A stretch of DNA of 64,000 nt, from the NCBI RefSeq assembly GCF_900116045.1, contig NZ_LT630450.1, positions 1,523,501-1,587,500 of the forward strand, read 5' to 3'. Numbering within the stretch: the first letter of the stretch is position 1; each line of letters begins with the position of its first letter. This document shows, one piece after another, positions 35,527-44,003 of this stretch. Origin of the DNA: Desulfovibrio piger (GTDB lineage: Bacteria; Desulfobacterota; Desulfovibrionia; Desulfovibrionales; Desulfovibrionaceae). The notes below the pieces were generated by a model. The model saw only the letters and a program-made list of their open reading frames with translations, did not search any database and was not told the DNA's origin. A program made the position numbers and the translations under genes.

Positions 35527-35832
35527 CTAGTGTTCAGCCAGCTCGCGGTGCTTGAGGTCGATGCCGATGTGCGACATGACGAGGTCGGCCAGGATGCCGA
35601 AGATACAACCGGTCACAGGAATGATGATGATGGTCAGGATGGTGAAGTACAGATGGCTGTCATTGTACATCTGCGCCCACCACAGCATGAGCCCATCCAG
35701 GCGACGGGTATCGGCCACGATGACCACGTTCGCCGCGGCCTTCTTGGCAGCCAGGGCCAGGGAAGGCATCATGACCAGCAGCATGACGAAGCTGCCCGCA
35801 ATGGCTGTCCAGAGCTTGCGCATCATTTTCAT
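35527..35832 (-). CDS. DVU0150-family small membrane protein
   Basis: The 101-residue protein has a cleavable signal or first membrane helix (LWTAIAGSFVMLLVMMPSLALAA) and a second helix (YFTILTIIIIPVTGCIFGILADLVM). Between them is a short segment with RRLDGLMLWWAQMYNDSHLYF. The family name comes from D. vulgaris. It is the first gene after the -24/-12 promoter and precedes the TauE-type transporter, so it is probably a subunit or helper of it. AGGAG lies upstream of the ATG. Confidence 0.82.
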   Translation of the reverse strand: MKMMRKLWTAIAGSFVMLLVMMPSLALAAKKAAANVVIVADTRRLDGLMLWWAQMYNDSHLYFTILTIIIIPVTGCIFGILADLVMSHIGIDLKHRELAEH

Positions 35833-35919
35833 GTTCTCCTCCGGGTCTTGGGGTTGTTACATCCAGATCCTGCGTCCCACGGCAGGACCATTCGTCCCAA
35901 ACTTCACATGCTCTTTTTA

Positions 35920-35936
35920 AGCAACACCCGTGCCAG
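35920..35936 (-). promoter_or_regulatory. Sigma-54 (-24/-12) promoter of the small membrane protein / TauE / lipoprotein operon
   Basis: Minus strand TGGCAC-GGGTG-TTGC (35935-35921) is a perfect consensus match. The start would be near 35910, leaving a leader of about 78 bases. Inverted CCGAAAATC / GATTTTCGG elements (35951-35959, 36018-36026) lie upstream as possible activator sites. Confidence 0.88.
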
Positions 35937-36062
35937 TTTCACTAAAAATGCCGAAAATCGTTGACTGGCAACACTCCGAAGTTTTTTTCCCCTTGCGAAA
36001 ACTGCGCATTGCGGATAGATTTTCGGGAAAGTTGCACGCTTTTTGCGTTATCGGGAGGATGT

Positions 36063-38624
36063 ATGCGCAGCTGGACCAGACCCGTCCTGGGAAATTCGCT
36101 GGATACCACCCGCTTCTTCGTCAACCGCAGCATGACAGGCCGGGTGCTTTTGCTTGGTTTGCCGCTTTTGACGCTGATTTTATTGCTTGTTTTCCTCGCA
36201 ACGGGACGCAGTATCGAGACCCTCGTCAACCGCGCAATAGCCCGCAATGCCCAGTTGCAGGCCCAGGCCATGAGCCTTTCGCTTGAGCAAATTCTCACAG
36301 AGACCAGGAACCAGCTCCTCATCCTGGCCGCGGGCTCCATGGAACCCAAGGACATGGTGCGGCGCCTCCAGTTCCGCGTGCGCGCCGAGGGCCTGCGCTA
36401 CCGCGAGGTGGCCTTCATGGGCACGGATCCTTCCCAGCGCTATCTGCTGCTCAGCTACGGCGGCGAGATCATCTCCATCCCTCCCGACATCGCCTCCGCC
36501 ACCGTGGGCAACCCCTTCACCAGTCTGAGCGCGGCCCAGCGGCCCGGTCATGTGCAGGTCAGCCAGCCCCTGGAAGTGGTCTATTCCATGGTCCCGCTCA
36601 ACGATTCCGTGCAAAGCATCCCCCTTTACGTCATCCGCTTCTCCACGCCCATCTATGACGCCCAGGGCGTCTTCCAGGGCATGCTCATCCTCTCCCTGGA
36701 CCTGACCGTCCTGCGTGACGCCATCAGCATGTTCTCCTCGTCGGCCGCGCCCCTGCGCACCGCCGATGACGAGACCCGCATCCGCAGCATCTTTTTCGAC
36801 AACCAGGGCTGGATGCTCTTCCAGTCCGAGAACCTGGACGCGGACGAGGCCAGCGGCCGCCTCAACAGCGATTCGCTGCGCGCGGGCTTCCAGGGCGAGT
36901 TCGGCCGCGCCGGCTTCAGCACCGCCTTCCGGCCCGGCCCCAACCACGTCAACTACTGGGCCATGGTCTCCAGCGTCCAGGGCGGGCATTCCGGCCAGAT
37001 CTTCCTGGACAACAGCGATGCCTGGGGGCACGAGAACAGCCCCGTGGAAGGCGTCAGCTTCGCGCCCGTGACCTTTGCCGCCAACCCCGACAGCCCGCGC
37101 ACCATCATGGGCGGCCTGGCCGTGCTGGACACCAGCTTCACCGCCACGCGCACCGGCATCCAGATCGTCGGCATCTACGGCATCTGCCTGCTGGCCGGCA
37201 TCTGCCTGCTGGGCCTGGGCCTGGCCTGGCTGGCACGCGGCACCACCAAACGCCTGCGCCGCCTGTCCAATGAAGTGAACCTGCGCATCGACAGCCACAG
37301 CTCCAACCCGCTGGTGCTGCCGCCCATGCCCCGCGAGCTGGAGCAGCTCAAGGACGCCATCAACGCCCTGCTCCACCGCCTGCGCCGCAGCGAGGAGGAA
37401 CAGCTCAACCAGCAGCTCATGCAGGACGCCCGCTGGGCCCGCGAGCCCGCCGAGAACATGCCGGAACTGGACGACATCCCCGAGAACGGCCTCGTGGGCA
37501 CCTCCGCCGCCATGCAGGACCTGCGCGCCAACATCCTCAAGGCCGCGCCCACCATGGCCGACGTCCTCGTCATCGGCGAGACGGGCACCGGCAAGGAGCT
37601 GGTCTCGGCGGCCATCCACCAGGCCAGCCCCCGGGCCAACGGCCCCTTCATCACCATCAATTGCGGGGCCCTGGACGAGAACCTGCTCATGGACACCCTG
37701 TTCGGCCACGTCAAGGGCGCCTTCACCGAAGCGCGCCAGCCCCGCAAGGGCGCCTTTCTCACGGCCGAGGGCGGCACCCTGATGCTGGACGAGATCGGCA
37801 ACGCGGCCCCCAAGGTCCAGCAGGCCCTGCTGCGGGCCCTTTCCACCCGCATGATCCGTCCCCTGGGCAGTGACGAGGACGTGCCCTTCGACACCCGCAT
37901 CATCGCCGCCACCAATGCGGAACTGCTGCAGGACGCCCAGGAAGGCTCCTTCCGCGAGGACCTCTATTACCGCCTGGCCGTCATCACCATCCGCACGCCC
38001 CCCCTGCGCCGGCGCAAGTCCGACCTGCCCCTGCTGGCCGTCTTCTTCCTGACCCGGGCCGCGGAATCCCAGGGCCTGCCCACGCCGCGCCTCAGCCGCG
38101 GCGCCCTGCGCAAGCTCCAGGAATACCACTGGCCGGGCAACGTGCGCGAACTGCAGAACTGCCTGACCCGGGCCCTGGCTTTTTGCGAAAATGGCCTCAT
38201 TTTTGCAGAGAACATCCAGTTGGGACCGGACACCCTTCCCGGGGACATTGCGCGACCGGAACGCGGCAAGCTCTCCTGCCCGCCCGCGCGGGCCGACAAC
38301 AGGCAGCCCTCCGGCGACGCCGCGGAAACGGCGGAACCGCCCGCCGTCCAGCCCGCTCCGGCCGGGAACGGGGAACAGCCGCCCGCCGCGGAAGACGCCC
38401 CGCCGCGCCTCAATGCCCGCCTTGCCCGGCTGCTGCCCCGCCTTGTGGAGCTCGGCAGCATCAGCCGGCAGGAATACCAGGACATGGCAGGCAAGGACAT
38501 CTCCATGCGCACCGCCCAGTACGACCTGCAGATCCTGGTCCGCCTGGGTCTTGTCCGCAGGGAAGGACGCGGCCCGGCCCAGCGCTATATAGTGTTGCCA
38601 GCAGCACGCGGGTTCCGTGCCTGA
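36063..38624 (+). CDS. Membrane-anchored AAA+ regulator with GAFTEA loop and winged-helix C-terminus (DVU0151-like)
   Basis: The 853-residue protein has a first membrane helix (VLLLGLPLLTLILLLVFLAT, about 28-47), an extracytoplasmic sensor of about 340 residues of the Cache type, a second helix (IVGIYGICLLAGICLLGLGLAW) and a HAMP segment. The AAA+ core has Walker A GETGTGKE and Walker B GTLMLDEIGN, but the sigma-54 contact loop reads GAFTEA (Glu556 instead of Gly). The C-terminus (SMRTAQYDLQILVRLGLVRREG) looks like a winged helix, not a Fis-type helix. It is divergent from an operon with a perfect -24/-12 promoter, the obvious target. GGGAGGAT precedes the ATG. Confidence 0.87.
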   Translation: MRSWTRPVLGNSLDTTRFFVNRSMTGRVLLLGLPLLTLILLLVFLATGRSIETLVNRAIARNAQLQAQAMSLSLEQILTETRNQLLILAAGSMEPKDMVRRLQFRVRAEGLRYREVAFMGTDPSQRYLLLSYGGEIISIPPDIASATVGNPFTSLSAAQRPGHVQVSQPLEVVYSMVPLNDSVQSIPLYVIRFSTPIYDAQGVFQGMLILSLDLTVLRDAISMFSSSAAPLRTADDETRIRSIFFDNQGWMLFQSENLDADEASGRLNSDSLRAGFQGEFGRAGFSTAFRPGPNHVNYWAMVSSVQGGHSGQIFLDNSDAWGHENSPVEGVSFAPVTFAANPDSPRTIMGGLAVLDTSFTATRTGIQIVGIYGICLLAGICLLGLGLAWLARGTTKRLRRLSNEVNLRIDSHSSNPLVLPPMPRELEQLKDAINALLHRLRRSEEEQLNQQLMQDARWAREPAENMPELDDIPENGLVGTSAAMQDLRANILKAAPTMADVLVIGETGTGKELVSAAIHQASPRANGPFITINCGALDENLLMDTLFGHVKGAFTEARQPRKGAFLTAEGGTLMLDEIGNAAPKVQQALLRALSTRMIRPLGSDEDVPFDTRIIAATNAELLQDAQEGSFREDLYYRLAVITIRTPPLRRRKSDLPLLAVFFLTRAAESQGLPTPRLSRGALRKLQEYHWPGNVRELQNCLTRALAFCENGLIFAENIQLGPDTLPGDIARPERGKLSCPPARADNRQPSGDAAETAEPPAVQPAPAGNGEQPPAAEDAPPRLNARLARLLPRLVELGSISRQEYQDMAGKDISMRTAQYDLQILVRLGLVRREGRGPAQRYIVLPAARGFRA

Positions 38625-38777
38625 GGCGGCCCTTCCGGGACATGACGGCACGGCGGTACGGCCGCCTGCCGGATGCCCGGCGGTCTGTCCCGGGCGGTCC
38701 CGGCCTCCAGAACAGGCCGGGCCTCCCCGCGCCGCCTGCCTTCCACTGCCCTGCCGGGGGAAGCAAAAGGACGTTCC

Positions 38778-41348
38778 ATGACCACGACCATCAAGACCCT
38801 CAAACGCCTGTTAGGCATGGGGCCGCGCATCAGCCGCGAGCAGGCCATGGCCGCTTTCGGCCGCCGCTACGCCTCCTTCAACGAACTGCTCCAGTCCAAC
38901 GCGGACCTGGCCGCCATCCTGGCCAAGCTGGACGCGGCCCAGCGGGGCGACAAACATCTGGAGACCCATCAGGTACGCCGCATCGCCCGCAAGGCCATCT
39001 TCCATTGCGAGCGCATGGCGGCCTGCCTCAACGACATGTCGCGCGGCCACTACAAGGAACTGGAAAGCAGCGTGGCCGCCATCGGCCAGCGCATCGAGAA
39101 CGAGCTGGAAAAGCACACCCGCGGCGACGTCAACGCGCTCATCCTGCCCCTGACGGAAGTGGACGCCAGCATGGGCTACAGCGTGGGCGGCAAGAACGCC
39201 AACCTGGGCGAACTGAGCAACATGCTGGACATGCCCGTGCCCCCCGGCTTCGCCGTGACCATCCAGGCCAGCAGCCTGGCCCTGCTGCGCCCCAGCGGCC
39301 TGTTCAAGAAGATCCACAGCACCCTGTGCAAGGTGGACGCCGACGTGCCCCACAGCCTGCAGGACGCCGCCCGTACCGTGCAGAACCTGATCCTGGAGGC
39401 TCCCCTGCCCGAAGACGTGGAAAAAGCCCTGCTCGACGGCTGGGACGAGGCCTTCGGCAAGGACAGCCAGGTGCAGGCCGCCCTGCGCTCCAGCGCCGTG
39501 GACGAGGACGGGGTGCAGTCCTTCGCCGGCCAGTACCTGAGCATCCTCGGCGTCACGCGCGAGAGCCTGCCCTCGGCCTTCAAGCGTGTGCTGGCCAGTC
39601 TGTTCTCGCCCCGGGCCCTGGCCTACCGCGCCCGCAACGGCTACCCCCTGGACGCCACCAGCATGGGCATGTGCTGCCTCAAGATGGTGCAGGCCAAGGC
39701 GGCGGGCGTGGCCTTCTCCCGGCATCCCGTGGACCTGCGCTCCAACTGCGTCATGATCCAGGGCACCTGGGGCCTGGGCGAGATGGTGGTGGACGGCACG
39801 GCCACCCCGGACAACTGGCTGGTCTCGCGCGCCAACCTGCGCATCCAGCAGGAGACCATCGCCCACAAGGAGGTCCGCCTCGTGCTGGCCCCCGGACGCC
39901 ACGGCGTGGAGAGCCAGGAAGAGGACGTGCCCGAAAGCCTGCGCAACGTGCCCAGCCTGTCGCACGAACAGGCGCAGCGGCTGGCCGCCATGGCCCTGGA
40001 GCTGGAGCGGCACTACCAGTACCCGCAGGACGTGGAATGGGCCGTGGACGAGGACGACCAGATCATCCTGCTCCAGACCCGGCCCATGGGCCTGGACGCC
40101 TCGGTCAGCGAAGTGACGGCCCCGGCGCTCGCACACCTGCGGCCCCTGCTCAGCGGCGGCGAGGTGGCGGCCAAGGGCGTAGGCTGCGGCCCGGTCGTCC
40201 ATGTGCAGCCCTCGCAGGACCTCACCCACTTCCCCGAGGGCGCGGTCATGCTCCTGCAGCACACCTCGCCCGATGCCATGGTGGCCATGCAGCGGGCCTC
40301 GGCCATCATCGCCGAGACCGGCAGCCTTACCGGGCACATGGCCTCCGTCTGCCGCGAGTTCGGCATGCCCACGGTCATCAACCTGCCCGGTGCCACCAGC
40401 CTGCTGGAAGAGGGCGAGGTCGTCACCGTGGACGCCATCGGCGGCCGCGTCTTCAAGGGCGAGATCCCCGAGCTGCTGGCCCTGCGCCTGCAGCCCCGCC
40501 GTCCCGCCGCGGACACCCCGGCCCTGATCCTGCTGCGCCGCATCGCCAGCTACATCATGCCCCTGCACCTGGTGGACCCGCATTCCGAGCTCTTCAGCCC
40601 GGCCAACTGCACCTCGCTGCACGATGTCATGCGCTACGCCCATGAAAAAAGCTACAGCGAGATGTTCCTCATCTCCGACAGCGTCACCGAAGGCAGCATG
40701 GGCGCGGCCAGCCAGCTGGTCTGCCCGGTGCCTCTGGACCTGTACATCATCGACCTCGGCGGCGGCCTCAGGAACCCCGAATCCCGCCGCGTCACGCCCG
40801 GGGACGTCATCAGCGAGCCCTTTGCCGAAGTGCTGTCCGGCATGCTCAACCCCGCCGTCCAGGCCCGCGGCCCCCGCCCCGTCAACATGCGGGGCTTCCT
40901 GTCGGTCATGAGCCAGAACATGAGCGGCGGCAACCAGCAGGGCGGCCAGCGTTTCGGGGACCGCAGCTACGCCATCGTCTCGGACCGCTATGTGAACTTC
41001 TCCTCGCGCGTGGGCTACCACTACGCCATCCTGGACAGCTGGTGCGGCGAGACCCTGAGCAAGAACTACATCCGCTTCGAATTCGCCGGCGGGGCCGCCG
41101 GCAGCGTGCAGCGCGAACGGCGCGTGCGCTGCATCGGGATCATCCTGACGGAGCTGGGCTTCACCGTGGAAGTGGTGGGCGACCGCATCCGCGCCCGTTA
41201 CCAGAAGTACCCCCGGCTGGAGATCCTTTCGCGCCTGGACCAGCTGGGCCGTCTGCTCATCATGACCCGCCAGATGGACATGCTCATGACCTCCGATGCG
41301 GCCGTGCACGGCTATGCCATGAAATTCCTCAACGGCGAATATCACTGA
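38778..41348 (+). CDS. PEP/pyruvate-binding protein: PEP-synthase-like N-half with unrelated C-terminus
   Basis: The 856-residue protein has an N-terminal helical extension (1-125), a pyruvate-phosphate dikinase ATP-grasp domain (GYSVGGKNANLGEL near 135; SSAVDEDGVQSFAGQYLS; DVEWAVDEDDQIILLQTRP) and the phospho-histidine swivel domain. In the swivel, TGSLTGHMASVCREFGMPTV carries the His (520). The last 280 residues (LLRRIASYIMPLHLVDPHSE onwards) show none of the PEP-binding TIM-barrel motifs of PpsA. It probably phosphorylates something other than pyruvate, or serves as a phospho-carrier. It follows the AAA+ regulator by 153 bases. No ribosome site better than AAAAGGACG precedes the ATG. Confidence 0.82.
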   Translation: MTTTIKTLKRLLGMGPRISREQAMAAFGRRYASFNELLQSNADLAAILAKLDAAQRGDKHLETHQVRRIARKAIFHCERMAACLNDMSRGHYKELESSVAAIGQRIENELEKHTRGDVNALILPLTEVDASMGYSVGGKNANLGELSNMLDMPVPPGFAVTIQASSLALLRPSGLFKKIHSTLCKVDADVPHSLQDAARTVQNLILEAPLPEDVEKALLDGWDEAFGKDSQVQAALRSSAVDEDGVQSFAGQYLSILGVTRESLPSAFKRVLASLFSPRALAYRARNGYPLDATSMGMCCLKMVQAKAAGVAFSRHPVDLRSNCVMIQGTWGLGEMVVDGTATPDNWLVSRANLRIQQETIAHKEVRLVLAPGRHGVESQEEDVPESLRNVPSLSHEQAQRLAAMALELERHYQYPQDVEWAVDEDDQIILLQTRPMGLDASVSEVTAPALAHLRPLLSGGEVAAKGVGCGPVVHVQPSQDLTHFPEGAVMLLQHTSPDAMVAMQRASAIIAETGSLTGHMASVCREFGMPTVINLPGATSLLEEGEVVTVDAIGGRVFKGEIPELLALRLQPRRPAADTPALILLRRIASYIMPLHLVDPHSELFSPANCTSLHDVMRYAHEKSYSEMFLISDSVTEGSMGAASQLVCPVPLDLYIIDLGGGLRNPESRRVTPGDVISEPFAEVLSGMLNPAVQARGPRPVNMRGFLSVMSQNMSGGNQQGGQRFGDRSYAIVSDRYVNFSSRVGYHYAILDSWCGETLSKNYIRFEFAGGAAGSVQRERRVRCIGIILTELGFTVEVVGDRIRARYQKYPRLEILSRLDQLGRLLIMTRQMDMLMTSDAAVHGYAMKFLNGEYH

Positions 41349-41402
41349 TCCCCTGCGAGGACCCCTTAATTGCTGCCGCGCGCGAGCGCATGACTGTTAT
41401 GG

Positions 41403-41430
41403 AAGCCCCTCCCCTCGGAGGGGCTTTCCC
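41403..41430 (+). terminator. Terminator after the PEP-synthase-like gene
   Basis: AAGCCCCTCC (41403-41412) pairs perfectly with GGAGGGGCTT (41417-41426) around a CCTC loop; TTCCCGTTCC follows. On the minus strand the stem would not be followed by T residues. Confidence 0.7.
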
Positions 41431-41550
41431 GTTCCGCTCCCTTCCGCCAGAGTAACCATTTTTTTGGCGGGTCGGGTTGCGGACGCAACCAAATGGCCTT
41501 AGATTGTCTCGTCCCCTCCCCTCCCTTTTCAGCAAGGCGGTCTTTCTTCC

Positions 41551-42783
41551 ATGCTCCCCACGCTGCCCGGAAACGAAAAAACGCAGACGCTCTTCAGCCG
41601 TGATTTCATCCTGCTTTTCTGCATGGCCATGTGCAACAACAGCTATATGGCCGTCTTCTACTGCTTCGAACAATGGCTGGAAGGCCTGCAGGTCAGCCCC
41701 AACTGGCGCGGCATACTGCTCTCGGCCCTGTTCGCCATGGTCCTGCTCTGGCGGCCCCTGGCCAGCATCGTGCTGCTCTCGCGCAGCAAGCTGCCCGCCC
41801 TGCTGGTCACCATCTGCCTTTCCAGCTGCATCATGCTGGCCTATCCCTTCATCCACGGGCCCGACAGCATCTGGCTGATCCTGGCCCTGCGCATCGCCCA
41901 GGGCATCTCGCTGGCGGTCTATTCCAGCTGTGTGGTGGCCGTGCTGGTCAGCTGCATCCCCAAGGGCCAGAGCGCCCGGGGCTTCGCCATCTTCTCCCTG
42001 ACCACCCTGCTGCCCTATTCCATCATCCCGGCCGTGGGCGAGCAGATACTGCCCCTGCTGGGCGGCGAGCCCCGCCTGTTCGCCCTCATGGCCGTGCTGG
42101 CCATCCCCGCCCTGTGCATGCTCGTGCCCCTGGCCCCCAAGCTGCGCAGGCCCGAGATATCCGCCGCCACGGCCAAAAACCAGATGACGCCGCGGGCCGT
42201 CCTCCATGCCATGACCCATTCCGGTCTGGCCTGCATCTATCTGGCCTGCCTTTCCTTCAGCATCATGACGGCCCTGGCCATCTACTTCATGAAGGGCCTG
42301 TGCGTGACCACCGGCGCCACTCCGGCCATGTTCTTCATGGGCTACACCATCACCATCATCCTGGTGCGCCTGTTCGGCGGCCATGTGCTGGACACCCTGC
42401 CCCGCTACCGCATCGTGCCCCTTTGCGCCGTGGCGCTGGCCATCAGCATGACCGGCCTGGCCTGGGGCCCCCTCTGGGCCTTCCTGCCCCTGACCATCCT
42501 GTACGGCCTGGGCCTGGGCCTGCTCTATCCCTTGCTGGCGGCCACCATCTACGACCGCTCCACCGATGCCACGCGCTCCATCAACTCCAATGTGATGATG
42601 CTCACCTTCGATGCCAGCGGCATGCTGGGGCCCCTGCTGGGCGGCGCCGTGATCCATGCCGGTTTCGGCTACCGGGGCGTCTTCATGGCGGCGGCCTTCA
42701 TGGTGCTGTGCAGCGGCGCTTTCATGGTCCTCGACCGCCTGCGCCTGGCCCTCTGGGATCGCAGGGAACAGCAAAGGCGCTGA
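41551..42783 (+). CDS. Major facilitator superfamily transporter
   Basis: The 410-residue protein has twelve predicted membrane helices in two halves joined by a cytoplasmic loop (PKLRRPEISAATAKNQMTPRAVLHAM). The MFS loop 2-3 signature is not well conserved. The pattern resembles small-solute or drug exporters of the YfcJ/ArsJ-like class, but the substrate cannot be assigned. The ribosome site is weak. A palindrome GGTTGCG-GA-CGCAACC at 41475-41490, about 60 bases upstream, could be an operator. Confidence 0.85.
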   Translation: MLPTLPGNEKTQTLFSRDFILLFCMAMCNNSYMAVFYCFEQWLEGLQVSPNWRGILLSALFAMVLLWRPLASIVLLSRSKLPALLVTICLSSCIMLAYPFIHGPDSIWLILALRIAQGISLAVYSSCVVAVLVSCIPKGQSARGFAIFSLTTLLPYSIIPAVGEQILPLLGGEPRLFALMAVLAIPALCMLVPLAPKLRRPEISAATAKNQMTPRAVLHAMTHSGLACIYLACLSFSIMTALAIYFMKGLCVTTGATPAMFFMGYTITIILVRLFGGHVLDTLPRYRIVPLCAVALAISMTGLAWGPLWAFLPLTILYGLGLGLLYPLLAATIYDRSTDATRSINSNVMMLTFDASGMLGPLLGGAVIHAGFGYRGVFMAAAFMVLCSGAFMVLDRLRLALWDRREQQRR

Positions 42784-42847
42784 TCCCCCGGCGCCTCCCG
42801 TTTTATCCGGCGGCGGGGAGACCCTCCGGCGCCCCCCCTCACAACGC

Positions 42848-42885
42848 AGAAAACCACCCGGCATACGGGTGGTTTTCTGTTTTTG
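42848..42885. terminator. Bidirectional terminator between convergent genes
   Basis: A perfect 13-bp stem (AGAAAACCACCCG / CGGGTGGTTTTCT, 42848-42860 / 42866-42878, GCATA loop) is followed by GTTTTTG on the plus strand. The A-rich 5' arm gives T residues on the minus strand too. It lies between the MFS gene and the convergent gene at 43025. Confidence 0.85.
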
Positions 42886-43024
42886 CCCTTTTGAAAAAAA
42901 AGGGGGCCAGTCCCCGGCGGGCCTGCCGGGATGGAGGACGGGCCTGCCCCGCGTCGCGAAACGGATCCTTCCGGCTTTCGCCCGGCGTCGTTCCGCTGCC
43001 TTCCGGGCCAGGGCCGCACGCCGC

Positions 43025-43708
43025 TCAGAGCGCCTGGCTTTCCAGCTCCCGGGCCTCCTTGCCCAGGATGACGAACAGCTGGCGCAGATTCTCCACGGCC
43101 ACCACGCGCGGGCTGCCCCCGGCGTCGCTCACCCGCGCACGCACGGCATAGCTGTTGCCGTTGCCGTGGTCGCGCAGCACAAAGGGCACGATCCAGTCCT
43201 GGCCCTGCCGCACGGGCGTGCCCACGTTGCGGATCTCCTTGCGGCCCCTGGACACGGACTCGAACAGGGGGGCCACCCATCCTTCCGCTTCGTAGCCCTG
43301 CACGCTCTTCCCGGCAAAGGCCCCGGAGGCGATGCCGTTGTGCACGAAGGCCCGGGCCTCGGAGACCAGCAGCGTGCGCACGCCCAGGCCGTTGTCCTCG
43401 GCCAGGGCGGCCCCGGAGAACATCAGGGCCAGCATGGGCGGCAGCAGGGAGGAGTTTTCCGGTTTGGCGGCCTCCTTCATGAACAGGTCCACGGCCTCGT
43501 GGAGGATGGCATCCATGTCCACCAGCTGCTCGAAGCAGGCCGCGTCCGCGTTGTCCACGGCCCCGCCCGCCTCCACCACGCAGGCGCGGGCCGCATCGGC
43601 CGAAAGGGCGCGGGCACAGGCAGGCCAGAGACACAGACAGCCGAGGAGCAGCAGGCAGCACAGGACACTGCCGCGGCAGGAAAAGTCTTTGGGGAACACC
43701 GCGCGCAT
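43025..43708 (-). CDS. Exported protein of unknown function, DUF2939-like
   Basis: The 227-residue protein has a signal peptide (SVLCCLLLLGCLCLWPACARA). The mature part begins LSADAARACVVEAGGAVDNADAACFEQLVDMDAILHEAV in pieces typical of DUF2939 proteins, which share a paired D-x-x-x-x-x-V-D segment (weak resemblance). The C-terminal half has a beta-rich pattern ending NLRQLFVILGKEARELE. AAGGAGG lies 6 bases before the ATG at 43708. It follows the membrane protein gene at 44004-45554 on the same strand and could share its transcript. The gap 43709-44003 contains no gene. Confidence 0.65.
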   Translation of the reverse strand: MRAVFPKDFSCRGSVLCCLLLLGCLCLWPACARALSADAARACVVEAGGAVDNADAACFEQLVDMDAILHEAVDLFMKEAAKPENSSLLPPMLALMFSGAALAEDNGLGVRTLLVSEARAFVHNGIASGAFAGKSVQGYEAEGWVAPLFESVSRGRKEIRNVGTPVRQGQDWIVPFVLRDHGNGNSYAVRARVSDAGGSPRVVAVENLRQLFVILGKEARELESQAL

Positions 43709-44003
43709 GGCACGCCTCCTTGCGGGCACGGGCCCGCCGTTAGGGCCGGGACATCCCGGCAGACCGGGAGGGGACGCTGCGGCGCCCTTGCCCGGCGTGT
43801 GAAAAAGGGGAGCCGCCCGCAGGCACTCCCCCTCTTTGCCTTTGAAATGTGAAGATCGTGGAGCTGCCGGAGTCCCCGGCCGGATCCGGCCTGCCGCGGA
43901 CATCCTTCCCGCCTGGCCGTATGGCCGGGTGCAGCGGCGCATCCCGCCATGCCTCTGCCCTTCCCGCTCCTGTTCACGGGGACAGGGCCGGTGCGTCGCC
44001 GCC

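Noticed and set aside
36032..36046. A -24/-12-like sequence (TTGCAC-N5-TTGC) just before the AAA+ regulator
   Set aside because: It lacks the essential GG at -24, and the start would be only about five bases before the ATG, inside the ribosome site.
41376..41396. Shared sequence CTGCCGCGCGCGAGCGCATG at 41376 and near 56507
   Set aside because: One copy is coding (RAAARERM) and the other lies in an intergenic region; a single short G+C-rich match is not enough to call a repeat.
43708..43723. TGGCAC followed by TTGC on the plus strand
   Set aside because: The spacer is six bases instead of five, and no plus-strand gene follows.
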